A DNA stretch of 23,081 nucleotides. It comes from Phycisphaerales bacterium (GTDB taxonomy: Bacteria; Planctomycetota; Phycisphaerae; Phycisphaerales; UBA1924). Below are positions 1 through 7,234 of the stretch, one piece after another (the stretch's first letter is position 1; every line of letters begins with the position of its first letter). The stretch covers positions 3,507 to 26,587 of the forward strand of contig JARGNC010000001.1 in NCBI GenBank assembly GCA_029212425.1, written 5' to 3'. The notes beneath the pieces were generated by a model. It was not told where the DNA came from. It ran no database searches and saw only the letters and a program-made list of their open reading frames with translations. A program made the translations under genes and the position numbers.

Positions 1-114
1 CTGGATCAACCTGCAGAGAATTCGTCACCAGCGACTCCATGAAAATCGGGCTTCTAGGTCCGAGAACTTCATGCGATCACGAATTTATGCCGACATAAGG
101 GGTAGCCAAAGCTG

Positions 115-132
115 CGCACCGATATTGGTGCG
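115..132. promoter_or_regulatory. Near-palindrome upstream of TPR gene, possible operator
   Basis: The 18-base sequence CGCACCGATATTGGTGCG has perfect 6-base inverted arms (CGCACC and GGTGCG) around a nearly symmetric centre. It ends 23 bases before the chosen GTG start of the TPR gene. The symmetry is typical of a dimeric regulator site, but it could also form a small hairpin in the leader RNA. No regulator is known for it; the role is inferred from symmetry and position only. Confidence 0.35.
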
Positions 133-155
133 GGTTGTGGTGTGTGAGGACCTTT

Positions 156-2642
156 GTGAGCGACGAACCTGTACAAGATGCTGGGAACGATGAAGACGCG
201 GAATCGGTGTCTGTTGATTCTGGACCCAAAGCGGACCCTGTCGAGACCGTCAAAGGCAACTGGCGGAGTCTCTGGCAGACCCCTGCGCTGCTCGCGACGG
301 GTGGTGTCTTGTTGCTTGGTGCAGCGTTCACTATCTCGACCAAACCGGATGTCACGCTTGCTCCTGTGCTCAAGCAATCCGACGCGCTGCTCAAAGCGGA
401 GCAATACGAGCAAGCGATCGATCTGCTGAACTCAAAGGTCTATCCGTTTGTGAGCTCGCCAGATGGAGCAAACACGAACGACCGGATTCATTACCATCTG
501 AACAAAGCACGCGCGATCGATCGCGGTCAGCGGGCGGCGGGGTTTGAAGACGATCGAAACTTTGTATCCATCCTGCGTGAATACCTCGAAGCGGAGCGAC
601 TGGGTGCGGTGCTCGAAGCGCCGGATCTAGCTGCGATGGCGCGGGTGTATTTGGCGCGGGATGAGCTCAAGAACGCAAAGATCCGCGTGATGCAGATCCC
701 GATCGCTCGCAGAGATTTGCGTGATGACCTGAACCACAAGATTGTTGAGAACCTGCTCGATCGTCCTGCGCCAGAGATTGAAGCAGCTCAGGAAGTGCTC
801 AGCGAGATGCTCGCTGACACCGAGCTCTCGATCGATCAGCGCGTGTGGGCAATGGAGCGACAAGCGCGGATATCACTTGAGAAAGGGTTTGTAGACGAGA
901 CGATTACCCGGATTCTCCGTGAAATGCCAAGACTGCAGCGGGCGCAAGCGGACGGTCGTTCGCGTTTGCACTTGCTTCTGGCGCGTGGATACCTTGAACT
1001 GGGCGCCAACGATCTTGCACGCAAGCAGATCAATCACGCGTATGACCAATCAGGTGCTGGGGATCCGCATTACTCGGAAATCCTGCTCGCGAACGCGCAG
1101 CTCGAGGACATCGAGGGCAATCTGTATGAGGCGCGTGACCTCTACGCACAGATTTCTGAGAACTATTCACGCGATCGAGTGTATCCATGGGCGCTGGTGG
1201 GATTGGGTGAAACTCAAGCTGGGATCGGGGAGTCTGAGCTTTCGATCGAAGCGTACGAGACTTTGGTTGGGAACTACGACTCGCTGGGGATTGAATCGGA
1301 GCCGAGCCGAGTAGAAATACTGGATTCGATCTTGGCGCGTGCTGGGGATTCGCTCGCGGCTGGGGTGCCTGAGGATACGCTCCGCTACACATTGCTTGGT
1401 GAACGCTTATTTGATGGGGATAATCTGCCTGCGGAAATCCTCGCGATGCTGATGGATGGTCACAAAGCGATGGGTGAGAAACTGCTCGGCGGTCCGTTGG
1501 AGGATTCGCGATCACTGTTGCGGCTTGATCCATCGACTCGGTCGTCGGTTCAGCGGCACCTGATTGCCGCCGCGACCAATGCACGGATGCACGCGGAGCG
1601 GTATGTGGTGTCGAATCTTCCTCGCTATGCATCGTCGCTCTGGACCGCGGCGGATTTGTACGACCGAGCTGGGGATCAGCATGAAGCGATCATTGCGTTC
1701 CAAACGTATGCCAACTCGATGCCTTCTGATCCTCGTTACGCCGAGGCGTTGTTCCGTCTGGGAGAATCTCTGCGTGCAGTCGGGGACTTTCAGAAGTCCG
1801 CGGAGGTGTATGAGCAGCTGATCCAGGATCGCGAGGGCGTGCTTGGAGCGGATATTGGCCCGTTTGCGGATGCGAGCTTTGTCCCGTTGGCGCAGGCATA
1901 TTTGTATGACGAAGACCCTGAAAACGATGCGAAAGCGGAGCAACTCTTGCTGACAGCGCTCAGCGGCACCAAAGTCTCCACAGAAACCAATCTCTATCGA
2001 ACCGCGCTGCTCGAACTCGCGGGACATTACGATTCGACCGGTCGAGCGGAACGCGCGATCGAGCGGTACGAGGAGTTTGTTGCACGCTATGAGGGTGATC
2101 CGGAGACAGCGGTGGTGATCTATCGTTTGGCTGAAGCACATCGTCGGCTGGGGGATCGGATCGAGCAATCCCTCGGGGATGCGATGCCTGCGGTTGAGCG
2201 GAACGAGCGGATAGCAAAGATGCGATCTCATCGTGGTCGAGCAATCGAGCACTACGAGGGTGCGATCCGTGCGCTTGGTGCGTTGCGACTGAGCCGAATG
2301 GGGATGTTTGAATCCATCGCGCTGCGGAACGCGTATTTCTATCTTGGGGACTGTGCTTTCGATCTCAACGATTATGACGAGGCAATCCGCTACTACGACA
2401 TCGCGCGGGACAGGTATTCCGATGATCCCGCGTCACTTGTTGCGATGGTCCAGATCGTGAACTCGTACATCGCGAAAGACGAGATCGGACGAGCGAGCAC
2501 GGCAAACGAGCGGGCGCGCCGGTTCTACTCGTCGATCCCGGACGATGTCTGGGACGATCCGAATCTGCCGATGGATCGGGCGGATTGGGAGCGTTGGCTC
2601 GACTCGAGCGCGATGCTGCTGAGCGGCGTGACCAATCCGTAA
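156..2642 (+). CDS. Membrane-anchored TPR-repeat protein at head of flagellar cluster
   Basis: Predicted protein of 828 residues. I chose GTG at 156 because GTGAGGA lies about 7 bases upstream; in-frame TTG 135 and GTG 144 have no good ribosome site. The N-terminus is acidic. It is followed by one hydrophobic helix at about residues 43-62 (TPALLATGGVLLLGAAF), suggesting an inner-membrane anchor, and then by many helix-turn-helix pairs of TPR type. Examples are the units containing YEQAIDLL, GNLYEARDLYAQI, GDFQKSAEVYEQLI, GRAERAIERYEEFV and NDYDEAIRYYDIA. No enzyme motif is visible. TPR arrays bind other proteins, so a scaffold or assembly role at the envelope is an inference. It is the first gene of the cluster, but 125 bases separate it from flgN, so it may be a separate transcription unit. 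I do not recognise a named family. Confidence 0.8.
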   Translation: MSDEPVQDAGNDEDAESVSVDSGPKADPVETVKGNWRSLWQTPALLATGGVLLLGAAFTISTKPDVTLAPVLKQSDALLKAEQYEQAIDLLNSKVYPFVSSPDGANTNDRIHYHLNKARAIDRGQRAAGFEDDRNFVSILREYLEAERLGAVLEAPDLAAMARVYLARDELKNAKIRVMQIPIARRDLRDDLNHKIVENLLDRPAPEIEAAQEVLSEMLADTELSIDQRVWAMERQARISLEKGFVDETITRILREMPRLQRAQADGRSRLHLLLARGYLELGANDLARKQINHAYDQSGAGDPHYSEILLANAQLEDIEGNLYEARDLYAQISENYSRDRVYPWALVGLGETQAGIGESELSIEAYETLVGNYDSLGIESEPSRVEILDSILARAGDSLAAGVPEDTLRYTLLGERLFDGDNLPAEILAMLMDGHKAMGEKLLGGPLEDSRSLLRLDPSTRSSVQRHLIAAATNARMHAERYVVSNLPRYASSLWTAADLYDRAGDQHEAIIAFQTYANSMPSDPRYAEALFRLGESLRAVGDFQKSAEVYEQLIQDREGVLGADIGPFADASFVPLAQAYLYDEDPENDAKAEQLLLTALSGTKVSTETNLYRTALLELAGHYDSTGRAERAIERYEEFVARYEGDPETAVVIYRLAEAHRRLGDRIEQSLGDAMPAVERNERIAKMRSHRGRAIEHYEGAIRALGALRLSRMGMFESIALRNAYFYLGDCAFDLNDYDEAIRYYDIARDRYSDDPASLVAMVQIVNSYIAKDEIGRASTANERARRFYSSIPDDVWDDPNLPMDRADWERWLDSSAMLLSGVTNP

Positions 2643-2767
2643 ATCAGATCTTGTGTGGTGAACTTGCGCAGATTGTGGAGAGGTGCGCACAAACAGCCGA
2701 TAACTATTCCTGCATCGATTGAAGATGCCCGTTGGATGGATCTGACGGCAGGGAATGGAGGTCACGG

Positions 2768-3220
2768 ATGACCAACTCGCGTCCAAACGGCACGCATGAT
2801 GAACGCATCGACGCTCTGCTCTCGCAGATGCGGATGCTGTGCACGCAGATCGAAGCGATCGGGATCGAGCAGCAGCGTCTGCTCGATGAAGAGAAGCTCG
2901 AAGAGTTCGTCAGTTCGCTCAACAGCCGAAATCCGAAGATCGAATCGCTCGCTCAAGCAGGTGAACTCGTCGAAGGATTCCTCGCATCCGACGGCGTCGG
3001 GGTCACGCAAGTGCAGTCTGCTCGCGCCCAGCTTGCTGAGATGGCAACGATGGTCGAAGGCATCCTCAAGCGGGACGCTGATCAGCACGAGGTCGTCGAA
3101 AAACGACGCAATGAACTCTCCAAGCAGCTCTCAGGGGTCGGGACCGCTCGAAACGCGATGCGTGCGTACAGCGGCGCGAAGCGTTCACCTAATCCAACAC
3201 TCCAGGATCGGAAGGGCTGA
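2768..3220 (+). CDS. flgN: FlgN-like flagellar export chaperone
   Basis: Predicted protein of 150 residues. ATG 2768 has GGAGGT five bases upstream and is preferred over ATG 2732, which would add 12 poorly conserved residues. The protein is nearly all helical, with the FlgN-type pattern of long amphipathic helices: an N-terminal helix (residues about 8-40), a K/E-rich turn where family members often have a lysine before a leucine-rich helix, and a C-terminal AYSG...NPTLQDRKG tail like those of FlgN/YvyG-type proteins. FlgN proteins hold the hook-filament junction proteins FlgK and FlgL before export. Its stop is two bases from the kinase start, so it is probably cotranscribed with the regulatory pair. 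Assignment rests on size, helix pattern and context, since the family has little sequence conservation; another coiled-coil flagellar protein is possible. Confidence 0.6.
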   Translation: MTNSRPNGTHDERIDALLSQMRMLCTQIEAIGIEQQRLLDEEKLEEFVSSLNSRNPKIESLAQAGELVEGFLASDGVGVTQVQSARAQLAEMATMVEGILKRDADQHEVVEKRRNELSKQLSGVGTARNAMRAYSGAKRSPNPTLQDRKG

Positions 3221-3222
3221 TC

Positions 3223-4233
3223 GTGGAACACGCGATACAGATTCAAGAACAGCAACTTCCGAGCACGCCATCGCTCTCTGCGGGGGATCTCGCGGAGTTG
3301 ATGAGTTCGTTCAATGAAGTGACCGCGAAGCTCGAGCAGACCCACACGCAGTTGCGTGGTGAGGTCGTTCGGCTCAACACTGAGCTTGCTCAAGCAAACG
3401 AAGCACTCCAGCGATCCAAACGACTCGCGGCGCTCGGAGAAATGGCGGCGGGGATCTCACACGAGATCCGTAACCCATTGGGGTCAATTCGCTTATACAC
3501 GCGGATGCTGCAAGAGGATCTTGCGGAAATGCCTGAGCAATGCTCGATTGTCGACAAGATTGGTCGAGCCGTGACGGGATTGGATCAGATTGTCGGTGAT
3601 GTGCTCTCGTTCTCTCGCGAGATGCGTGTGCGTCCCGCGATGACAAGCTCGGCAATGGTGATCGATGATGCGGTGAATGCGTGCGTTGCCACTCTTGATG
3701 GTCTTGAGGTAAAGACTGAGGTCGCGAGCGGGTGCGAGGAAATTCATTGTGATCCCTCGATGGTGCATCAGGCGCTGATCAACATCATCCGCAATGGGGC
3801 GCAAGCAACGAAAGATCACGGCGGGCGACATATGCAAGTCTCTGTGCTTCAAGGTGCTGAGTCTGGATTTGAGATCGCTGTTTCGGACAGTGGTGGGGGG
3901 ATTGATGAGGAAGTGATCGAGCGGATGTTTAATCCGTTCTTTACGACCCGAGCCGCGGGGACGGGGCTTGGGCTTTCAATTGTGCATCGGATCATGGACG
4001 CGCACAGCGGTTCGGTCCGGGTCGAGAACAAAACAGATGATTCGGGTTGGACGCAGGGCGCGAAGGTGTCGTTGTTGCTTCCATCACGGATCAGCGAACG
4101 GTTGTCCGAAGAGGGGCAGCCTCAGATCGTGGTTCGCGCTGGGCGGATGTCGCAGCCGAGGGTTGAGAGTGGAACAGCGGCGCACGGTGCGTCCGATGAG
4201 ATTGAGCAAGCAGCTCAAGGGGAAGTAGCGTGA
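3223..4233 (+). CDS. Soluble flagellar sensor histidine kinase (FlrB/FleS/FlgS type)
   Basis: Predicted protein of 336 residues, GTG start with GGAAGGG about 6 bases upstream. No membrane helix is seen. Residues about 22-70 form a coiled coil. The HisKA H-box is AAGISHEIRNPLGS with the phospho-accepting His80. The HATPase_c domain follows, with N-box NIIRNGAQA (about 187-195), G1 DSGGGI (222-227), F-box NPFFTTR and G2 GTGLGLS (246-252). The C-terminal 55 residues look disordered. The coiled coil plus LGEMAAGISHEIRNPL layout is that of FlrB/FleS, which phosphorylate a sigma-54 activator. The next gene encodes exactly such a partner and overlaps by four bases (GTGA). With no periplasmic domain and no clear PAS domain, the input is probably cytoplasmic, as for FlgS of Campylobacter and Helicobacter. 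Confidence 0.9.
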   Translation: MEHAIQIQEQQLPSTPSLSAGDLAELMSSFNEVTAKLEQTHTQLRGEVVRLNTELAQANEALQRSKRLAALGEMAAGISHEIRNPLGSIRLYTRMLQEDLAEMPEQCSIVDKIGRAVTGLDQIVGDVLSFSREMRVRPAMTSSAMVIDDAVNACVATLDGLEVKTEVASGCEEIHCDPSMVHQALINIIRNGAQATKDHGGRHMQVSVLQGAESGFEIAVSDSGGGIDEEVIERMFNPFFTTRAAGTGLGLSIVHRIMDAHSGSVRVENKTDDSGWTQGAKVSLLLPSRISERLSEEGQPQIVVRAGRMSQPRVESGTAAHGASDEIEQAAQGEVA

Positions 4234-5756
4234 GTATCAAGTCAGTACTGGTTGTGGATGACAAAGAAATGATGCGCGATTCGGTCGGATCGACGCTGAC
4301 GCGAGCGGGGTTCGCGGTGCGGACTGCGATCGATGCGCGTTCGGCGCTCAAGGAGATCTCGACAAAGCGTCCTGATGTGGTGCTGACAGATCTGAACATG
4401 CCAGGCATGACAGGCGTGGATCTCGCAGGTGAGATCCGCTCGATTGATGATGAGCTTCCTGTGATATTGATGACCGCGTTTGGAACAGTGGAGACAGCCG
4501 TCCAAGCGATGAAGAACGGTGCGTATGACTACATCACCAAGCCGTTTGAAGGCGATGAGATGATCATCGCGGTCAAGCGTGCGATCTCGCATGCGTCTGT
4601 GCTCAAAGAAAACGCGATCCTCAAAGCAAACGCACGAACAAGCAAGTCTCCAGAGGGATTGTTTGGGTTGGATCGCATCATCGGCAAATCGTCGGCGATG
4701 CGGAAAGTCCGCGAGCAGGTGCGTGCGGTCGCGTCGAGTCATGGGACGGTGCTGATTACAGGTGAATCGGGTGTAGGCAAGGAAGTCGTTTCACATGCGG
4801 TGCACGATCTGAGTCCTCGCAATGAAGCTGCGTACCTCGCTGTGAACTGTGCCGCGCTCAATGAGAGCTTGTTGGAATCCGAGTTGTTCGGTCATGAACG
4901 CGGCGCGTTTACCGGTGCGGACAAGATGCGCAAAGGCCGCTTTGAGCTTGCGGACAACGGTTCGTTGTTGCTTGATGAGGTTTCCGAGGTGTCTCCTCAG
5001 ATTCAAGCGAAGCTGCTGCGCGTGCTCCAAGAGCGTGCGTTTGAGCGGGTCGGGTCTTCGACGACCATCGGTGTGGATGTCCGTGTGATCGCGACGAGCA
5101 ATCGCGACCTTCCCAAAGCAGCAGCGATGGGCGAGTTCAGGCAGGACTTGTTCTACCGATTGAATGTGCTCCCGATTGTGATCCCACCTTTGCGTGATCG
5201 GATTGAGGATGTACAGCCGCTCGCGGAGTTCTTCGTGAACAAGATTGTTGCTCGCGATGGTCGACGGATGATCAGGATGAGCGCGGACGCGATCGAGCTG
5301 ATGGGGTCGTACGCTTGGCCTGGCAATGTGCGTGAGCTGCAGAATATCTGTGAGCGTGCGGTGGTGCTTTCTGATCCCAAAGCGAGCGAGATCAGCAGAG
5401 CGATGCTTGAGCCGTGGCTGATGGAATCAAGACCAACGCCCAAGGCGATGCCGCTGCGTTCGAGCGGTATTGCTCAGTCGCAATCGTCTTCCAACGGCGT
5501 GGTGCATGATGTGTCCGCGCCGGCTCCTGCGTACACGCAGCCCGCGTCGATCTCGTCTTTTGCAGAGCCCAAAATGGACTACCGTCCTGGAGACAAGACC
5601 CTTTCGGAAATCGAACGCGAGGAGATCGTCGCGACGCTTGAGCGATTCAATGGGCATCGTCAAAAGACCGCTAAGGCGCTTGGAATCGGCGTGCGGACCT
5701 TGGGTCTGAAGCTCAAAAAGTGGAAAGAGGACAGTCTCGTGTCCCCAAATCTGTGA
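4230..5756 (+). CDS. NtrC-family sigma-54 activator of flagellar genes (FlrC/FleR/FlgR type)
   Basis: Predicted protein of 508 residues, GTG start overlapping the kinase stop. Three domains are present. The receiver domain (1-120) has acidic pocket D10/D11, phospho-acceptor D54 in LTDLNMPGMTG and K104 in YITKPF. The sigma-54 AAA+ domain (about 148-390) has Walker A GESGVGKE (178-185), the sigma-54-contacting loop GAFTGA (225-230), Walker B LLLDE (246-250) and the FYRLNVLPI region. A Fis-type helix-turn-helix lies near residues 460-503 (RFNGHRQKTAKALGIGVRTL). All catalytic features are intact. A Ser/Pro/Ala-rich linker of about 65 residues separates AAA+ from the DNA-binding part, longer than usual. 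It should activate sigma-54 promoters for middle or late flagellar genes, and a good -24/-12 element follows six bases after its stop codon. Confidence 0.93.
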   Translation: MSIKSVLVVDDKEMMRDSVGSTLTRAGFAVRTAIDARSALKEISTKRPDVVLTDLNMPGMTGVDLAGEIRSIDDELPVILMTAFGTVETAVQAMKNGAYDYITKPFEGDEMIIAVKRAISHASVLKENAILKANARTSKSPEGLFGLDRIIGKSSAMRKVREQVRAVASSHGTVLITGESGVGKEVVSHAVHDLSPRNEAAYLAVNCAALNESLLESELFGHERGAFTGADKMRKGRFELADNGSLLLDEVSEVSPQIQAKLLRVLQERAFERVGSSTTIGVDVRVIATSNRDLPKAAAMGEFRQDLFYRLNVLPIVIPPLRDRIEDVQPLAEFFVNKIVARDGRRMIRMSADAIELMGSYAWPGNVRELQNICERAVVLSDPKASEISRAMLEPWLMESRPTPKAMPLRSSGIAQSQSSSNGVVHDVSAPAPAYTQPASISSFAEPKMDYRPGDKTLSEIEREEIVATLERFNGHRQKTAKALGIGVRTLGLKLKKWKEDSLVSPNL

Positions 5757-5761
5757 TTTGA

Positions 5762-5777
5762 TGGCATCGAGCGTGCG
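5762..5777 (+). promoter_or_regulatory. Candidate sigma-54 (-24/-12) promoter for flgB operon
   Basis: The sequence TGGCATCGAGCGTGCG has the invariant GG (5763-5764) and GC (5775-5776) separated by exactly ten bases, and TGGCA matches the -24 consensus in full; the -12 part is GTGC instead of TTGC. The expected RNA start near 5788 lies 15 bases before the flgB ATG. It sits between the sigma-54 activator gene and flgB. No similarly good element was found in the other intergenic gaps I read. The short leader would still contain the flgB ribosome site. Confidence 0.6.
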
Positions 5778-5802
5778 AAGCGTTGTTGTGAGGTGATGCG
5801 GA

Positions 5803-6249
5803 ATGTTGATCGGGAATCTGGAAAGTGCGGGAGCGATGCCAGCAGCGGAGATGCTGCTGAAGTTTGCTGGACAGCGCCAGCGGATCATCGCGCACAACAT
5901 TGCGAACATCGATACGCCGAACTTTCAGACCAAGGATGTTGATCCGCAAGCGTTCCAAGAGATGCTTGGGGATGCGATCGGGAAGCGACGCAAGAAGAAC
6001 GGCGGAGCGTTTGGCGCATTGGAATGGAAAGAGTCTGCGGAAGTCCAAAGGGTGGGGCGCGGGAATGACTTTGAGCTTCGTCCAACTACCAGCGGTGGGG
6101 GGATCCTGCACCATGATCGGAATGATCGGGATCTGGAACGGATGATGCAGGACATGGTCGAAAACGCGACCGCGTACAGGGTGGCAGCGGATTTGCTGAG
6201 AAGTCAGCGGAACCAGTTGCAGAACGCGATCGCTCAGCGTGTGCTCTAG
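5803..6249 (+). CDS. flgB: Flagellar proximal rod protein FlgB
   Basis: Predicted protein of 148 residues; ATG with GAGGTGAT about 6 bases upstream. The N-terminal rod signature HNIANIDTPNF lies near residues 31-41, and the C-terminal amphipathic helix (MVENATAYRVAADLLRSQRNQL) matches the family pattern of ending in a coiled D0 helix. Length is normal for FlgB. It polymerises with FlgC, FlgF and FliE to make the proximal rod in the periplasm and is exported by the flagellar type III system without a cleaved signal peptide, consistent with none being visible. It is the first gene after the sigma-54 promoter candidate and probably the first gene of the long structural operon; flgC begins 15 bases after its stop. 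Confidence 0.95.
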   Translation: MLIGNLESAGAMPAAEMLLKFAGQRQRIIAHNIANIDTPNFQTKDVDPQAFQEMLGDAIGKRRKKNGGAFGALEWKESAEVQRVGRGNDFELRPTTSGGGILHHDRNDRDLERMMQDMVENATAYRVAADLLRSQRNQLQNAIAQRVL

Positions 6250-6264
6250 GAAAGGGATTAGTCC

Positions 6265-6669
6265 ATGTACGGTTCACTTGATGTATCAACCAGCGGCATG
6301 ATCGCGCAGCGAACGCGGATGGAAGTCATTGCGTCCAACATCGCGAACGCTGGATCGATCGAGAATGACCGCGGTGAATATGAGCCATACCTCCGCAGAG
6401 CGGCGATGTTCTCTCCGGTTTCAAGCGGCAAAGGGGCTGGGATGGGGGTTGAGGTCGCTGAGATTCAGATTCTGGAAGGATCGACGCGTCCTGAGTATCG
6501 TCCGGAGCATCCGTTTGCTGATGAGGGTGGGTATATCCAGGTCCCTGACATTGATCCGACGATTGAATGGGTGAATGGTTTGCAAGCATCGCGTGCGTAT
6601 GAAGCGAATATCGTCGCGGCAGAGACCACCAAGAATATGATGGCACAGGCGTTGCGACTCTTGGCATGA
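6265..6669 (+). CDS. flgC: Flagellar proximal rod protein FlgC
   Basis: Predicted protein of 134 residues; AGGAAAGGG lies a short distance before the ATG. The N-terminal rod motif is VIASNIANAGS (about 21-31), and the C-terminal half has GGYIQVPDIDPTIEWVNGLQ followed by ASRAYEANI, the classic FlgC ending in which an RAYEAN motif precedes a helix. The usual EMV step before the helix reads EWV here. Size is normal. It forms the rod together with FlgB. The gene is tightly placed between flgB and fliE as in fla/che operons. No signal peptide is expected or seen. Confidence 0.95.
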   Translation: MYGSLDVSTSGMIAQRTRMEVIASNIANAGSIENDRGEYEPYLRRAAMFSPVSSGKGAGMGVEVAEIQILEGSTRPEYRPEHPFADEGGYIQVPDIDPTIEWVNGLQASRAYEANIVAAETTKNMMAQALRLLA

Positions 6670-6717
6670 TCGGATACGCTTGGCGCGTAGAGCATTGGCT
6701 CGTATGGAGTATTGATT

Positions 6718-7032
6718 GTGAGTGATCCATTAGGACTCATCGGTTCAGCAGGTGGCATGGGGCAGATGCCCGGTGGTGTCGGTGGGTCTGCACAACAGCA
6801 GGGTCAGAACAGTCCGGACTTCAAAGCGGTGCTGATGGGGAATCTGAAGGAAGTCAATGCGTTGCAACAAGATGCGACGCAGGCAGCTGAGGATTTGATC
6901 ACCGGAAAGCGGGACGATATCGAAGGCGTCATCGCGGCGACGGACAAGGCGGATACCGCGTTCAAGATGCTCCAAGCGATGCGGAACCAGGTCATGCAGG
7001 CGTATGACGAGGTCAAGCAGATGCGGGTCTGA
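6718..7032 (+). CDS. fliE: Flagellar MS-ring/rod adapter FliE
   Basis: Predicted protein of 104 residues. GTG 6718 is chosen because GGAG at 6706-6709 is correctly spaced; the in-frame TTG at 6712 is too close to that site. The first 35 residues are Gly/Gln-rich. The rest matches FliE: DFKAVLMGNLKEVN, then DDIEGVIAATDKADTAFKML and AMRNQVMQAYDEVKQMRV, the last corresponding to the family ending in which an RN-K/Q-V helix leads to a terminal MR-V. FliE joins the MS ring (FliF) to the rod and is one of the first exported subunits. It is followed by an unusually long gap before fliF. Confidence 0.93.
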   Translation: MSDPLGLIGSAGGMGQMPGGVGGSAQQQGQNSPDFKAVLMGNLKEVNALQQDATQAAEDLITGKRDDIEGVIAATDKADTAFKMLQAMRNQVMQAYDEVKQMRV

Positions 7033-7109
7033 TCTGGTTTGGGGTTGATCTGATCTCCGATCCGGGATTCCGGTGGTGCGCAACAAAGTACAGGACTTGA
7101 AAAAACACC

Positions 7110-7144
7110 GCGCAGAACATGCGTTTGGTTGTCATGTTCTGCGC
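7110..7144. promoter_or_regulatory. Perfect 12-bp stem-loop between fliE and fliF
   Basis: GCGCAGAACATG (7110-7121) and CATGTTCTGCGC (7133-7144) are exact inverted repeats separated by an 11-base loop. The hairpin lies in the 202-base gap between fliE and fliF, 91 bases before the fliF start. On the plus strand no T run follows, so it is not a standard terminator in the operon direction; an A6 run just upstream (7100-7105) would give a T run on the other strand, but no opposing gene is seen. It could be an RNA processing or stability element, an attenuator or a regulator site. Confidence 0.6.
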
Positions 7145-7234
7145 CCTGATCGTCCGATGTTCTCTTGAGCCATCTTGATCGAGGATGGTGTGCATCAGGA
7201 TGATGCTTCATACGGCATGGAGGCCGAAGACTCA

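Noticed and set aside
1..42. Possible end of an upstream gene (frame 1 reads LDQPAENSSPATP then stop)
   Set aside because: Only 13 codons are visible and other frames are also open here; nothing supports one reading over the others.
99..112. GG-N10-GC pair before the TPR gene as a sigma-54 promoter
   Set aside because: Only the GG and GC match; the remaining -24 and -12 positions do not fit the consensus.
2696..2703. GCCGATAA, an exact match to the sigma-28 -10 box upstream of flgN
   Set aside because: No TAAA-type -35 element is found at the required distance, and an 8-base match in a 125-base gap without it is weak.
7115..7126. GAACATGCGTTT resembles a Gram-positive LexA box (GAAC-N4-GTTC)
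   Set aside because: It has a mismatch in the conserved half and is better explained as part of the 12-bp inverted repeat 7110-7144.
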